From NCBI RefSeq assembly GCF_016756315.1, contig NZ_AP024235.1, positions 1,550,001 to 1,614,000 of the forward strand: a DNA stretch of 64,000 bases, in the 5' to 3' direction. Each line of letters begins with the position of its first letter. The stretch's first letter is position 1. Below the pieces are notes generated by a model. It was not told where the DNA came from. It saw only the letters and a list, made by a program, of their open reading frames with translations, and did not search any database. Below, in pieces: positions 54,369 through 64,000 of the stretch. Source of the DNA: Alteromonas sp. KC3. GTDB lineage: Bacteria > Pseudomonadota > Gammaproteobacteria > Enterobacterales > Alteromonadaceae. A program made the position numbers and the translations under genes.

Positions 54369-55175
54369 ATGATGAAAGTAGGATTATTTGGCGCCAATGG
54401 GCGTATGGGACGCGTGCTGATAGAGGCACTTGACTTAAGTGACAACGCAGAACTTAGTGTCGCTACGGTAAGAGATGACTCGCCTTGGGTTGGCATGAAT
54501 GTGGGTGAACTCGCAGGAATTGGTAAAAAAGAGGTAGATTGCACTGCGGTTTCATTGCTGTCAGGAGATGACGCCGATGTAATGATTGATTTCACGCTTC
54601 CATCGATTATCGAAAATAATTTAGCGTGGTGTGTGAAACATAAGATGCCTGTAGTGATAGGCACAACTGGCCTAAACGATGAGCAGTTAGCCGCGTTAAA
54701 AGATGCAGCCAAGCACATTCCCATTGTGTTTGCTGCTAATTACAGTGTTGGCGTCAATCTTATGTTGTCATTGGTTCGTCAAGCCGCAAGCGTACTAGGT
54801 AATACGGCCGACATCGAGATTACCGAAGCCCATCACAGATTTAAGCAAGACGCACCTTCGGGTACGGCAATGGCAATTGGTGAAGCTATTGCAGATGAGT
54901 TAGGAAGAGACCTAAAGACGTGTGCGGTATACGGTAGAGAAGGAAAAGAGCCAGAGCGCGATCAAGGGACAATCGGCTTTGCAACTGTCAGGGCAGGGGA
55001 CATTGTAGGTGAGCATACTGCGCTTTTTGCCGACATTGGTGAGCGATTAGAAATAACGCACAAGGCTTCAAGTCGATTAACTTTTGCGAAAGGTGCTGTT
55101 CATGCTGCGCAATGGTTGTATGGCAAGGAACCTGGTCTATACTCCATGGTGGATGTACTTAATTTAAAGGTGTAA
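54369..55175 (+). CDS. dapB: 4-hydroxy-tetrahydrodipicolinate reductase
   Basis: 268 residues from ATG 54369 (54372 is equally possible). NAD(P)-binding GLFGANGRMGRVL at the N-terminus, VIGTTGL near 98, ANYSVGVNLML near 124, and the catalytic EITEAHHRFKQDAPSGTA near 155 with the paired His and Lys. It reduces the lysine/diaminopimelate pathway intermediate with NAD(P)H. Position before carAB is the usual gammaproteobacterial order (dapB-carA-carB). No terminator is obvious between it and the car leader. Confidence 0.96.
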   Translation: MMKVGLFGANGRMGRVLIEALDLSDNAELSVATVRDDSPWVGMNVGELAGIGKKEVDCTAVSLLSGDDADVMIDFTLPSIIENNLAWCVKHKMPVVIGTTGLNDEQLAALKDAAKHIPIVFAANYSVGVNLMLSLVRQAASVLGNTADIEITEAHHRFKQDAPSGTAMAIGEAIADELGRDLKTCAVYGREGKEPERDQGTIGFATVRAGDIVGEHTALFADIGERLEITHKASSRLTFAKGAVHAAQWLYGKEPGLYSMVDVLNLKV

Positions 55176-55527
55176 CTCCTCTAGCTGATAACGCTTGTAA
55201 TGAGTAGTTGTCGAATAAGTTAACCTAAAGTTGCACTATTAATGAGCAATAAGCCGTACTTTCGATGGTTCTGAGCAAAAAAGGTGATAAAAGCGTTATT
55301 TTGATAAATTATTACAAATAAATTTGCCATTTTCGATGAGTGATGTATACTCGCCGGAATTTGCCAGAATTTCGTATTCTGAAGCTGTGAAAATGGCTGA
55401 AGAGTGCGGTTTTATTAGCTGCAAAGATCGTAAAACGGGATGTATTGTTATCAATAACTCCCGTTTTTTGTGGGGTTTGTGCAAAAAACTGCACAAACAC
55501 ATAGTTATCCTTAATCTGGAGGTTGAC
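55176..55527. promoter_or_regulatory. carAB control region: promoter, attenuator-like hairpin, second hairpin
   Basis: A plausible promoter is TTGCCA (55324-55329), 16 bp, TATACT (55346-55351). Downstream, AAAACGGGA (55432-55440) pairs with TCCCGTTTT (55459-55467) followed by T, with an inner TATTG/CAATA stem: an intrinsic terminator inside the leader. A perfect 9-bp hairpin, GTTTGTGCA/TGCACAAAC (55475-55498), comes next. CAGAAT-TTCGT-ATTCTG lies near the expected transcript start and could be a repressor site. The frame from 55393 is open through the hairpins into carA. Confidence 0.65.
55432..55470 (+). terminator. Attenuator-like intrinsic terminator in the carA leader
   Basis: Nine-base-pair outer stem with inner stem and a T-run directly after, upstream of carA. 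Its position in the leader, well before the start codon, is what makes it a candidate attenuator rather than a gene-end terminator. Confidence 0.7.
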
Positions 55528-56658
55528 TTGGCTAATTCTGCCCTTTTGGTGTTAGAGGATGGTTCTGTTTTTAAAGGTACGGCGATAGGCGCTACAGGCT
55601 CCGCCGTCGGGGAAGTCGTTTTTAATACTTCCATGACTGGCTATCAAGAAATTCTCACCGACCCATCCTACGCTGAACAAATCATCACCCTTACTTATCC
55701 ACACATTGGCAACACCGGCACTAACGACGAAGACGTTGAAGCAGATAAAATCTGGTCAAAAGGTCTTATCATTCGTGACCTACCTCTTGTTGCTAGTAAC
55801 TTTCGTCAACAGCAAACATTGTCTGAATACCTAAAAGCGAAAGGCGTTGTGGGTATTGCTGATATAGATACACGCCGTTTAACGCGTATCTTGCGAGACA
55901 AAGGTGCACAAAATGGCTGCATCATTTGTACTGATGAATTAGACGAGTCTAGCGCATTAGCGCAAGCAAAAGCTTTCCCTGGCCTTAAAGGCATGGATTT
56001 GGCAAAAGTAGTAAGCATTACTGAGCCAAAAACATGGACTGAAGGCAGCTGGGAACTTGGTAAAGGTTATGTCACGCCAAGTGAAACAAAATACTACGTT
56101 GTAGCTTACGATTTTGGTGTTAAAAACAACATTCTTCGCATGCTTGCTGACCGTGGTTGCAAAGTAACCTTGGTACCTGCACAAACGCCTGCCGAAGATG
56201 TGTTAGCCATGAATCCAGATGGCGTATTCTTGTCAAATGGCCCGGGCGACCCTGAGCCTTGTGATTACGCGATTACGGCTATTAAAACCATTGTTGAGAC
56301 TGGCATTCCTGTTTTTGGAATCTGTCTTGGTCACCAGTTACTTGCCCTAGCAAGTGGTGCAACAACAGTGAAAATGAAATTCGGTCACCATGGTGCAAAC
56401 CACCCGGTTAAAGACCTCAAGCGTAATGTAGTTATGATCACCAGCCAAAACCACGGTTTCGCTGTTGATGAGTCTAGCTTGCCAGATAACCTAGAAGTAA
56501 CTCACATTTCGTTGTTCGACAAGTCGTTGCAAGGTATTCACCGCACCGACAAGCCTGCGTTTAGCTTCCAAGGTCACCCTGAAGCCAGCCCAGGTCCACA
56601 TGAAGCGGCACCGTTATTTGACCACTTCATTGAACTCATTGAACAACACAAGCAGTAG
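55528..56658 (+). CDS. carA: Carbamoyl-phosphate synthase, small (glutaminase) subunit
   Basis: 376 residues from TTG at 55528, six bases after GGAGG (55518-55522). This start aligns with E. coli CarA ([12 protein letters not shown]). The N-terminal domain has the [19 protein letters not shown] motif; the C-terminal class I glutamine amidotransferase domain has nucleophile Cys266 in FGICLGHQ, with His and Glu in [13 protein letters not shown]. It supplies ammonia from glutamine to CarB for arginine and pyrimidine synthesis. The longer open frame upstream crosses the terminator and is not the start. It is 13 bp upstream of carB. Confidence 0.96.
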   Translation: MANSALLVLEDGSVFKGTAIGATGSAVGEVVFNTSMTGYQEILTDPSYAEQIITLTYPHIGNTGTNDEDVEADKIWSKGLIIRDLPLVASNFRQQQTLSEYLKAKGVVGIADIDTRRLTRILRDKGAQNGCIICTDELDESSALAQAKAFPGLKGMDLAKVVSITEPKTWTEGSWELGKGYVTPSETKYYVVAYDFGVKNNILRMLADRGCKVTLVPAQTPAEDVLAMNPDGVFLSNGPGDPEPCDYAITAIKTIVETGIPVFGICLGHQLLALASGATTVKMKFGHHGANHPVKDLKRNVVMITSQNHGFAVDESSLPDNLEVTHISLFDKSLQGIHRTDKPAFSFQGHPEASPGPHEAAPLFDHFIELIEQHKQ

Positions 56659-56671
56659 GAATTAGCCCGCT

Positions 56672-59600
56672 ATGCCAAAACGTACCGACATAAAAAGTAT
56701 TCTTATCATTGGTGCTGGCCCTATTGTTATCGGCCAGGCTTGTGAATTTGACTATTCAGGCGCGCAAGCGTGTAAAGCCCTTCGCGAAGAAGGCTACCGT
56801 GTTATTTTGGTGAACTCTAACCCAGCCACCATTATGACCGACCCAGAAATGGCAGATGCAACGTACATCGAGCCAATTCACTGGGAAGTAGTGCGCAAGA
56901 TTATTGAAAAAGAACGTCCAGACGCGATCCTTCCAACTATGGGTGGTCAAACGGCACTTAACTGTGCGTTAGACTTAGACAAACATGGTGTTTTGGAAGA
57001 ATTCGGTTGTGAGCTTATCGGTGCGACGGCAGATGCTATCGATAAAGCGGAAAACCGCGAGCGTTTTGACCAAGCGATGAAAAACATCGGCCTTGAATGT
57101 CCGCGTGCAGAAATTGCGCACAGCATGGACGAAGCCCACGATGTTCTAAGCCGCATTGGTTTCCCTTGTATTATTCGCCCGTCATTCACTATGGGCGGAA
57201 CCGGTGGCGGTATTGCTTATAACATTGATGAATTCAATGAAATTTGCCACCGTGGCCTTGACCTTTCACCTACTAGCGAACTGCTTATTGATGAGTCGTT
57301 ACTAGGCTGGAAAGAGTACGAAATGGAAGTAGTACGCGATAAAGCAGACAACTGCATTATTGTATGTACTATCGAAAACTTTGACCCTATGGGTGTACAC
57401 ACCGGTGACTCTATCACTGTGGCACCAGCACAGACGCTAACCGACAAAGAATTCCAAATCATGCGTAATGCAGCCATGGCCGTACTACGTGAAATTGGTG
57501 TTGAAACCGGTGGTTCAAACGTACAGTTTGGTGTAGACCCTAAAACAGGTCGTATGGTTATCATCGAGATGAACCCGCGTGTATCGCGTTCATCAGCACT
57601 TGCGTCTAAAGCAACGGGTTTCCCAATTGCAAAAGTGGCAGCAAAACTAGCAATCGGCTACACACTTGATGAGCTCGCGAACGATATCACTGGTGGTCTA
57701 ACTCCAGCATCGTTCGAGCCTTCAATTGACTACGTTGTCACTAAGATCCCACGCTTTAACTTTGAGAAGTTCGCTGGTGCAAACGACCGTCTTACGACCC
57801 AAATGAAGTCGGTAGGTGAGGTTATGGCAATTGGTCGTAACCAGCAAGAGTCGCTGCAAAAAGCTCTTCGCGGCCTAGAAGTAGGCGCAACGGGTCTTAA
57901 CCCAATGGTTGACCTAGATGACCCAGAGTCGCGCAACAAGGTTATTTACGAACTACGCCAGCCTGGCGCAGAGCGTATTTGGTATATTGGCGATGCGTTC
58001 CGGATGGGTATGACAGTTGATGAAGTATTCAACCTTACCAACATCGACCGTTGGTACTTAGTGCAGCTTGAAGACCTAATTCTTCTTGAAGCTAAAGTGG
58101 CCAAACTTGGTTTACCTGGCATTGATGCAGACCTAATGCGTTCGCTTAAGCGTAAAGGCTTCTCTGACGCGCGTCTTGCTGAACTTACCAAAGTAGCAGA
58201 AAGCGATGTACGTGAAACGCGCCGTGGCTTTGGCATTTCACCAGTATATAAGCGTGTAGATACCTGTGCAGCAGAGTTTTCTACCAGTACGGCTTACATG
58301 TACTCAACGTATGACGAAGAGTGTGAAGCAGCGCCAACAGACAATGACAAAATTATGGTGTTGGGCGGTGGTCCAAACCGTATCGGTCAGGGTATCGAGT
58401 TCGATTATTGCTGTGTTCACGCTGCGCTATCTATGCGTGAAGACGGCTACGAGACTATCATGGTTAACTGTAACCCTGAGACGGTTTCAACCGACTACGA
58501 CACGTCAGATCGCCTATACTTCGAGCCCGTAACCCTTGAAGATGTGCTTGAGATTGTCGCGAAAGAAAATCCGAAAGGCGTTATCGTGCAGTACGGTGGT
58601 CAAACACCACTAAAACTAGCACGTGCACTTGAAGCGGCTGGCGTACCAATTATAGGTACTTCACCGGAAGCTATCGACCGCGCTGAAGACCGTGAGCGTT
58701 TCCAGCAAATGGTGAACAAGCTTAACCTTAAGCAACCAGCAAATGCGACGGTAACTAATGTTGAGCAAGCCCTAGCGATGGCTGAAGAAATTGGCTTCCC
58801 GCTAGTTGTTCGCCCAAGTTACGTACTAGGTGGTCGCGCGATGGAAATCGTATACGACATTAAAGACCTGAAGCGCTACTTAAACGAAGCGGTAAAAGTG
58901 TCTAACGACGCCCCTGTATTGCTTGACCGTTTCCTAGACGACGCCATTGAAGTTGATATCGACGCTATTTGCGACGGTAAAGAAGTGGTTATCGGCGGAA
59001 TTATGGAGCACATCGAACAAGCGGGTGTTCACTCTGGTGACTCTGCATGTTCACTGCCTCCGCACTCACTGTCTAAAGAGATTCAGGACGTAATGCGCGA
59101 GCAAGTGAAAGCCATGGCGCTTGAACTTGGCGTAGTAGGGTTGATGAATACACAGTTCGCCATTAAAGACGGTGAAGTGTACCTAATCGAGGTTAACCCG
59201 CGTGCAGCGCGTACAGTTCCGTTTGTGTCTAAAGCCACTGGTATTCCACTTGCGAAAGTGGCTGCACGTGCAATGGCAGGTGTTAGCCTGGCAGAGCAGG
59301 GTGTAACTGAAGAAGTCATTCCTCCTTTCTACTCTGTGAAAGAAGTGGTACTTCCGTTTGCTAAGTTCCAAGGTGTAGACCCACTACTAGGCCCAGAAAT
59401 GCGCTCTACGGGTGAGGTAATGGGTGTAGGCGATACGTTTGAAGAAGCTTACGCTAAAGCAAACCTAGGCGCCGGTGCTCCGCTTCCGAAAGAGGGTAAA
59501 GCACTTATCTCGGTTCGTGATAACGACAAACCTCGTATGATTGAACTGGCAAAAGCACTTGTAGATGCTGGCTTCAAAATTGAAGCGACACGCGGTACTG

Positions 59601-59893
59601 CAACTACGCTGTATGATGCAGGCATCATGAGCACAGTTGTGAACAAAATGTCTGAAGGTCGTCCAAACATTGTTGATGCAATCAAAAACGGTGAATACGC
59701 CTATTTGATTAACACAACTGAAGGCCGCCAAGCCATCACTGACTCGGTTTACATTCGTCGTGAAGCGTTACTTAATAAAGTGACCTACACAACGACCATG
59801 AATGCCGCATTTGCGACTATTCGTGCGAAGTCGGCTGATGACCGCAATAAAGTAGCTTCGGTTCAAGAACTACACGCTAGAATCAAACACTAA
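56672..59893 (+). CDS. carB: Carbamoyl-phosphate synthase, large subunit
   Basis: 1073 residues, the same length as E. coli CarB. Two homologous ATP-grasp halves: [24 protein letters not shown] at the start and [23 protein letters not shown] near residue 559, with [11 protein letters not shown] and [11 protein letters not shown] as ATP loops in each half. The C-terminal MGS-like allosteric domain (from ~935) would bind UMP and ornithine. It makes carbamoyl phosphate from bicarbonate, ATP and ammonia. Co-transcribed with carA; a strong terminator follows. Confidence 0.98.
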   Translation: MPKRTDIKSILIIGAGPIVIGQACEFDYSGAQACKALREEGYRVILVNSNPATIMTDPEMADATYIEPIHWEVVRKIIEKERPDAILPTMGGQTALNCALDLDKHGVLEEFGCELIGATADAIDKAENRERFDQAMKNIGLECPRAEIAHSMDEAHDVLSRIGFPCIIRPSFTMGGTGGGIAYNIDEFNEICHRGLDLSPTSELLIDESLLGWKEYEMEVVRDKADNCIIVCTIENFDPMGVHTGDSITVAPAQTLTDKEFQIMRNAAMAVLREIGVETGGSNVQFGVDPKTGRMVIIEMNPRVSRSSALASKATGFPIAKVAAKLAIGYTLDELANDITGGLTPASFEPSIDYVVTKIPRFNFEKFAGANDRLTTQMKSVGEVMAIGRNQQESLQKALRGLEVGATGLNPMVDLDDPESRNKVIYELRQPGAERIWYIGDAFRMGMTVDEVFNLTNIDRWYLVQLEDLILLEAKVAKLGLPGIDADLMRSLKRKGFSDARLAELTKVAESDVRETRRGFGISPVYKRVDTCAAEFSTSTAYMYSTYDEECEAAPTDNDKIMVLGGGPNRIGQGIEFDYCCVHAALSMREDGYETIMVNCNPETVSTDYDTSDRLYFEPVTLEDVLEIVAKENPKGVIVQYGGQTPLKLARALEAAGVPIIGTSPEAIDRAEDRERFQQMVNKLNLKQPANATVTNVEQALAMAEEIGFPLVVRPSYVLGGRAMEIVYDIKDLKRYLNEAVKVSNDAPVLLDRFLDDAIEVDIDAICDGKEVVIGGIMEHIEQAGVHSGDSACSLPPHSLSKEIQDVMREQVKAMALELGVVGLMNTQFAIKDGEVYLIEVNPRAARTVPFVSKATGIPLAKVAARAMAGVSLAEQGVTEEVIPPFYSVKEVVLPFAKFQGVDPLLGPEMRSTGEVMGVGDTFEEAYAKANLGAGAPLPKEGKALISVRDNDKPRMIELAKALVDAGFKIEATRGTATTLYDAGIMSTVVNKMSEGRPNIVDAIKNGEYAYLINTTEGRQAITDSVYIRREALLNKVTYTTTMNAAFATIRAKSADDRNKVASVQELHARIKH

Positions 59894-59948
59894 TGACATA
59901 CGCTAGGATACGAGGTATCCTAGTTGTATTACATTTGTGTGAATGAAT

Positions 59949-59978
59949 AAAAAGTGCGCCTATGCGGCGCACTTTTCT
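59949..59978 (+). terminator. Intrinsic terminator after carB
   Basis: AAAAGTGCGCC (59950-59960) pairs with GGCGCACTTTT (59966-59976) around TATGC. It lies about 56 bp after the carB stop and separates greA. Confidence 0.9.
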
Positions 59979-60011
59979 GTTTTAAATTACTAGTTAGGCG
60001 AGACTGTATTC

Positions 60012-60488
60012 ATGAGTCAGTATCCAATGACAGCGCGTGGCGCTCAAATGCTGCGTGACGAATTAAACGAACTTAAAACTAAAACCCGTCCGCGTATTAT
60101 CGAATCGATTGCTGAAGCGCGCGAGCACGGCGATCTTAAAGAGAATGCCGAGTATCACGCTGCTCGTGAACAGCAAAGCTTCTGTGAAGGCCGTATTCAG
60201 GATATTGAAGGCAAGCTTTCTAATGCTCAGATAATCGACGTTACAAAGATGGAGAACACAGGCAAGGTCATTTTCGGCACTACTGTTACGATTTTGAACG
60301 TCGATACTGATGAAGAAACGACATACCGTATAGTTGGAGATGATGAAGCTGATATTAAAAACAACCTGATATCGGTTAATTCACCAATAGCCCGTGGTCT
60401 TATCGGTAAAGAACTTGATGACACGGTAACTATTCAAACGCCAGCAGGTGCAGTAGAAGTTGAAATCATCGAAGTAGAATACATTTAG
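60012..60488 (+). CDS. greA: Transcript cleavage factor GreA
   Basis: 158 residues, as in E. coli. The N-terminal coiled coil begins [17 protein letters not shown] and has the acidic tip in [19 protein letters not shown] (the Asp-Leu-x-Glu-Asn loop inserted into RNA polymerase). The C-terminal FKBP-like domain ends in VEIIEVEYI. GreA rescues backtracked polymerase by stimulating transcript cleavage. It commonly follows carB; here an intrinsic terminator separates them. A terminator follows the gene. Confidence 0.97.
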   Translation: MSQYPMTARGAQMLRDELNELKTKTRPRIIESIAEAREHGDLKENAEYHAAREQQSFCEGRIQDIEGKLSNAQIIDVTKMENTGKVIFGTTVTILNVDTDEETTYRIVGDDEADIKNNLISVNSPIARGLIGKELDDTVTIQTPAGAVEVEIIEVEYI

Positions 60489-60816
60489 TTATACTCTGCT
60501 TGTCCTAAACAAAAAACGTCATTAATACGCATTAGTGGCGTTTTTTTTCATCTATACCTAAATAAAATAATAATTTAGCTAATTCATCTCTCACTTTTTA
60601 AATTACCACCTATACTTTTTTTGTGTACAAAGGGTGGAGAAACAACATATTTGTACGTTTTCTGGTTTTTACGTTGCAAAGAGATTATTTAATTAAATAG
60701 AACGAAAAGAATCCGCCAGAAACACGTAAGATCGAAGCTCTCACCCTTGATAGTCTAAACTGTCTAATTCTACGCGCGCTCAACACTGTTTAGTCGAACA
60801 AAAGGAGGAGTATATC
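60489..60816. other. 328-bp region between greA and the chemoreceptor gene
   Basis: The left part holds the greA terminator. The rest is AT-rich and should include the chemoreceptor promoter; I could not find a convincing σ28 box. At the right end AAGGAGGAG (60802-60810) is a strong ribosome site. Confidence 0.6.
60511..60549 (+). terminator. Intrinsic terminator after greA
   Basis: An 11-pair stem (AACGTCATTAA with TTAGTGGCGTT, including G-U pairs) is followed by a run of eight or more T. Confidence 0.85.
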
Positions 60817-62802
60817 TTGGTACTCATTAATCGACTTTCCGTCGTCCAATTAACGCTTATAGGTACAGGCACACTGTTTTTGTCTATTGCATTTTTAGCG
60901 TTTAAAGACATTAATCAATCCCGCACTGAAATGGTAAACGCCGATTTGGATACGGACCTTGTCACCTTAGTATCGGCAGTTGAACGTGTAGCTCATCACC
61001 ATGCAGTAGAGCGCGGCCTAACCGCAGGCTTTTTAGGTAACCCAACTGAAGAAGCGCGCGCTAAAGTAAGAGCACAGAGAGAAAAAGCCGATAACGCGCT
61101 AGATAACCTTCGCACTGTCGCCAACGGTGATTGGCCTGAAACGCTTCAAGTGAACAATATTTTGAATCCACTGTACACGTGGGAGAACAATAAAGGTTCC
61201 GTACGTTCAAATGTGGACAACCTTCAAGGAAAAGAGGCATTTAAATATTATAGTGGCCTAAATTCAAGAGCACTTAATGCGGCAAATTCGTTTACGCTTC
61301 TGGTTTCAGACAGCAGTGCAAAGCAATTGCTAACCCAAGGGCTTTTACTAGCCCAAATGAAAGAAAAACTAGGCCAGCGACGGGGTAAACTGAACGCGGT
61401 CATGGCAAAGCGTTCGATTAGCGAAGCGGTAAGAGATGAAGTCGAAGGTTACAATCGAGAGATAACCTACGTGACAGATAAACTTTTGTTGAATCTTAGT
61501 GATGACTTTCTGCGTCAATTTAAAGCAATGTCTTCAAGCTCAGTATCTGAGCGTATTGATGACATTTCTGCGCGAGCCATTCAAGATTCACCAGATTTCA
61601 CCACATTGCCTAGCAGCAGTGAGTGGTTCGGTATGGCGACTGAACAAATCGGTCAAGTAGCCAAAATATTAGGCACGGTGTTCGAGCAAGTTAAGCAAAA
61701 CGCCGATGATAAAGCGAGTAGTGCTTATTCTGCTCTTATCATTACCATACTTATGGTTGTGCTAGTTATCGTATTTATCGCAATTATTTATCAGGCTCTA
61801 ATAAGTATCATTACCAAGCAGTTAAAGGTACTCGTTGCTAATTTGGATAAAATCGCCGCACAAGGTGATTTAACCGTTGATGTGAGTATGAGTACCAGCA
61901 ATGAATTAGGTGAGATATCCCGTTCAGTAAATACCACCATACTAGCACTGCGTGATCTAGTGAAAGGCTTAGGAACATCGATAGCGACAAGCAGTCGGTT
62001 ATCAGCACAGCTTGAGAAAGCCAGCAGTGAAATGCTTAAAGATGCGGGGAATACTCAACAACTGACCGCGAATATAGCCTCTGCAGTGGAGCAGGTTGCA
62101 GTCACTAGCAGGGAAATTGCCCAGTCCTCTCTTGATACACTCAGCGCCAGTAAGCAGTTAGATGAGTTGGCAAATCAATCTTTAAAAGCTAACCAAAATA
62201 TTAGAAACAGTATGGAAACGCTTGCCGATGATATTAAAGGCGTGCAAAAAAATGCCGGCGAGATGGAGATGAAAGTTGGCGAAATCTCTACCATTTTAGA
62301 AACCATCAACACATTATCAGATCAAACCAACTTACTAGCACTTAATGCTGCGATAGAGGCTGCGCGCGCAGGCGAACATGGGCGCGGATTTGCTGTTGTC
62401 GCAGATGAAGTACGAAAACTGGCGCAAAGTAGCCGAGAGTCGTCTGATAAAATTTCGACGCTTCTGTCTAGTCTAAGAGAAGCAAGCGTCGTCGTTGTTA
62501 ACGATATTAATAAGAACGTTGAATCGATATCTAACTCTATGGAAACTACCACTGAAGGGCGCAAAACAGCCGAGAAAGTAAAAGAGGCTGCTGGCAATGT
62601 AGAGGATATGGCGAACAATATGTCATCCGCCGCTGAACAGCAGTCTGTCACGACAGAAGAGATTGCCAAAGAACTGGTGACAGTGGAGGAAGCCGCAAGG
62701 CACGAAGTGGATATTGCGCAAAATCTTTCAAATTTGTCAGGTGAAATGCAAGCGAACAATCAGCTATTACAGCATACCATCGATGGATTTAAAGCCGATT
62801 AG
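60817..62802 (+). CDS. Methyl-accepting chemotaxis protein with NIT sensor domain
   Basis: 661 residues starting with TTG at 60817, strongly supported by AAGGAGGAG six bases upstream. A membrane span (about 9-28) leads to a periplasmic NIT (nitrate/nitrite sensing) domain of about 270 residues, containing [21 protein letters not shown] second span lies near 308-332, then HAMP and a cytoplasmic signalling domain with the hairpin tip [33 protein letters not shown]. It should signal through CheA/CheW. Nitrate or nitrite is the expected ligand class from the domain name only. Confidence 0.93.
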   Translation: MVLINRLSVVQLTLIGTGTLFLSIAFLAFKDINQSRTEMVNADLDTDLVTLVSAVERVAHHHAVERGLTAGFLGNPTEEARAKVRAQREKADNALDNLRTVANGDWPETLQVNNILNPLYTWENNKGSVRSNVDNLQGKEAFKYYSGLNSRALNAANSFTLLVSDSSAKQLLTQGLLLAQMKEKLGQRRGKLNAVMAKRSISEAVRDEVEGYNREITYVTDKLLLNLSDDFLRQFKAMSSSSVSERIDDISARAIQDSPDFTTLPSSSEWFGMATEQIGQVAKILGTVFEQVKQNADDKASSAYSALIITILMVVLVIVFIAIIYQALISIITKQLKVLVANLDKIAAQGDLTVDVSMSTSNELGEISRSVNTTILALRDLVKGLGTSIATSSRLSAQLEKASSEMLKDAGNTQQLTANIASAVEQVAVTSREIAQSSLDTLSASKQLDELANQSLKANQNIRNSMETLADDIKGVQKNAGEMEMKVGEISTILETINTLSDQTNLLALNAAIEAARAGEHGRGFAVVADEVRKLAQSSRESSDKISTLLSSLREASVVVVNDINKNVESISNSMETTTEGRKTAEKVKEAAGNVEDMANNMSSAAEQQSVTTEEIAKELVTVEEAARHEVDIAQNLSNLSGEMQANNQLLQHTIDGFKAD

Positions 62803-62874
62803 TCGTTATTGTAGATAAACTTGATTTCGCAATATCGCGCTAATTTATCGTCTAAAAGAAGAATACGAAAAACG

Positions 62875-63414
62875 ATGGCTGATATAGAAACACTAGATTC
62901 AAAAGTGGTGTATCAAAACAAATGGCTTACGGTGCGGGAAGACAAAATTCGCCGCAAAAGCGGAAATGAAGGTATCTATGGTGTAGTAGAAAAGCCTGAT
63001 TTTGCGATTATCTTGCCAATTGAAAATGATGTTGTGTATATGGTTGAACAGTATCGTTATACCATTGGTGAGCGTCAACTTGAGTTCCCCCAAGGCGCAT
63101 GGGAGGCAAATCCTGATGCCGACCCCGCAGAGCTTGCTGCTGGGGAACTTAAGGAAGAAACCGGCCTTTCGGCGACACAAATGATTTACGTGGGTTTCCA
63201 GTATCTGGCCTATGGTTTTTGCAATCAGGGATATCATATCTATGTTGCTAAAGGGCTGAGTCAGGGCGAGCAGAAGCTTGACGTCGAGGAAGAAGATTTA
63301 CGTATTGTCCCGTTAGCTTTAAATGAGTTGCGAGAAAAAATCCTCTCTGGCGAAATCAAAGATGCCAGCACGTGCAATGCCGTTGGACTTGCCACGCTAA
63401 AAGGACATATCTGA
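62875..63414 (+). CDS. Nudix hydrolase (ADP-ribose/nucleotide-sugar pyrophosphatase-like)
   Basis: 179 residues from ATG 62875; an in-frame TTG at 62821 would add an unconserved basic stretch. A β-rich N-terminus precedes the Nudix region: LEFPQGAWEANPDADPAEL, then AAGELKEETGL. The usual REUxEE is GELKEE, with Gly for Arg, and the loop between G and this motif is longer than the consensus. The EE pair that binds metal is present. Such variants occur in one Nudix subfamily, so activity is not excluded. Substrate unknown; the downstream gene is in the same direction. Confidence 0.88.
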   Translation: MADIETLDSKVVYQNKWLTVREDKIRRKSGNEGIYGVVEKPDFAIILPIENDVVYMVEQYRYTIGERQLEFPQGAWEANPDADPAELAAGELKEETGLSATQMIYVGFQYLAYGFCNQGYHIYVAKGLSQGEQKLDVEEEDLRIVPLALNELREKILSGEIKDASTCNAVGLATLKGHI

Positions 63415-63490
63415 ATAGCCTGTTACAATTTCCGCACTTTGATTTTTGTGCGAAGCAGGTTAGCATGGCAAAAAATTCAGGATTTAAGTA

Positions 63491-63877
63491 ATGGAATGTA
63501 AAGGACAATTCTTAATCACGCGTTGGGAAGAAGAGACACTTTCAGAAAAATGTGAAGGGGTTAAAACTTCACATGCTTCCATTAGTCAGGCCTACTCTGG
63601 TGATATGGCAGGCGAGGCAGACATTGAATTTCTTATGAGCTATCAGTCTCCAGCAGAAGCTAGGTTTACTGGCTTCGAATCGTTTGTTGGAGTTATAAAT
63701 GGTTTACGTGGAACGGTGACTTTAGCGCACAGTGGTAAATTTATAGGTGGCGTTGCAAGCAGCGAATTTAACGCAATAGCAGCCTCGGCTACCGGAGAAC
63801 TAGCGGGGAAAGAGATTCACGGGCACTTTCAATCGTCTGAAGCGGGTAAAGCCAATTACACGATTTTTATAGACTAA
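63491..63877 (+). CDS. DUF3224 family protein
   Basis: 128 residues. The family pattern is clear: N-terminal GQFLITRWEEETL, the central GDMAGEADIEFLMSY, ARFTGFESFVGVINGLRGTVTL, and the C-terminal GELAGKEIHGHF. DUF3224 members are small β-barrel proteins of the allene-oxide-cyclase-like fold with no established enzymatic role in bacteria. It is 76 bp after the Nudix gene and could be co-transcribed; a small CGCAC/GTGCG hairpin sits between them. Confidence 0.85.
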   Translation: MECKGQFLITRWEEETLSEKCEGVKTSHASISQAYSGDMAGEADIEFLMSYQSPAEARFTGFESFVGVINGLRGTVTLAHSGKFIGGVASSEFNAIAASATGELAGKEIHGHFQSSEAGKANYTIFID

Positions 63878-63956
63878 GGCGTATTAACCTTTGCGTTCTA
63901 CGCTAATGCTTACCAAGAAACTTACCTAGAAACTTTCTAAGAAAAGAATCCCCAAA

Positions 63957-63982
63957 TAAAAAACGGCGCCATGCGGCGCCGC
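63957..63982 (-). terminator. Intrinsic terminator of a gene beyond the right edge
   Basis: CGGCGCC-GCAT-GGCGCCG on the minus strand is followed by TTTTTTATT. On the plus strand no T-run follows, so it belongs to a leftward gene that ends just outside the window. Confidence 0.8.
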
Positions 63983-64000
63983 TAAAAAGTTGGGAAACAA

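Noticed and set aside
55367..55383. ArgR operator (CAGAAT-TTCGT-ATTCTG) before carA
   Set aside because: The inverted repeat has a five-base centre and CAGAAT arms rather than the usual TGAAT-N4-ATTCA, so I do not name the regulator.
55324..55527. N-terminally extended CarA starting at 55324, 55336 or 55393
   Set aside because: The extension crosses a terminator and has no good ribosome site, while TTG 55528 has GGAGG at proper spacing and matches the E. coli start.

Overview
The window looks like chromosome of a marine gammaproteobacterium, most likely Alteromonas or a close relative. The pointers are the protein family mix, the gene order rnm-yciO-scpA-scpB-rluB, an E. coli-like carAB, a σ32-type grpE/dnaK/dnaJ region, many TonB/hybrid-kinase/c-di-GMP proteins, and a moderate GC content. 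Species assignment is inference from protein resemblance. I see no rRNA, tRNA, CRISPR array, prophage or recognisable transposase. About 52 protein genes are supported, most of them housekeeping.

Layout. 1-3.9 kb: 3' end of the exonuclease gene rnm, then yciO, scpAB and rluB. 4-9 kb: a lone periplasmic binding protein, dkgB, and a GntR/ABC/membrane-protein operon. 9-13.3 kb: an S9 peptidase with an odd repeat-encoded Ser/His-rich insert, an acetyltransferase, a repeat lipoprotein, and a repeat-bearing intergenic region. 13.3-23.7 kb: yjiN-like gene, several small membrane or envelope genes, tpm, bamE, recN (with a LexA box), dps, nadK, cti. 23.8-32.1 kb: an iron alcohol dehydrogenase, then a four-gene operon for exported polyhydroxybutyrate (PHB) breakdown (permease, MetX-like hydrolase, depolymerase, 3-hydroxybutyrate dehydrogenase), divergent from a TonB-dependent receptor. 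32.2-41 kb: a signalling block whose LuxR-type regulator and SSS-transporter-fused hybrid kinase resemble CrbR/ErdR and CrbS/MxtR, next to a lactate permease. 41-46 kb: grpE, dnaK, dnaJ and a cytochrome c'. 46.2-48.4 kb: an AT-rich accessory cassette (TetR regulator, reductase, unknown gene) between inverted copies of a composite intergenic repeat. 48.8-64 kb: a degenerate GGDEF/EAL protein, prpE, a cytochrome b561, dapB, carAB with a leader hairpin, greA, a nitrate/nitrite-type chemoreceptor, a Nudix hydrolase and a DUF3224 protein.

How it fits together. The region from 23.8 to 53.5 kb is enriched for small organic acid metabolism: PHB depolymerase to 3-hydroxybutyrate to acetoacetate, lactate uptake, propionate activation, and a CrbS/CrbR-like system, which in other gammaproteobacteria controls acetate use. 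The most unusual observations are (a) a short motif, AGTG(A/T)CTGTCC, recurring in intergenic REP-like structures and also inside reading frames, including five in-frame copies in one peptidase gene; (b) the accessory cassette with inverted flanks and paired TetR operators; (c) an attenuator-like leader before carA. I did not find a clear new defence or mobile system.
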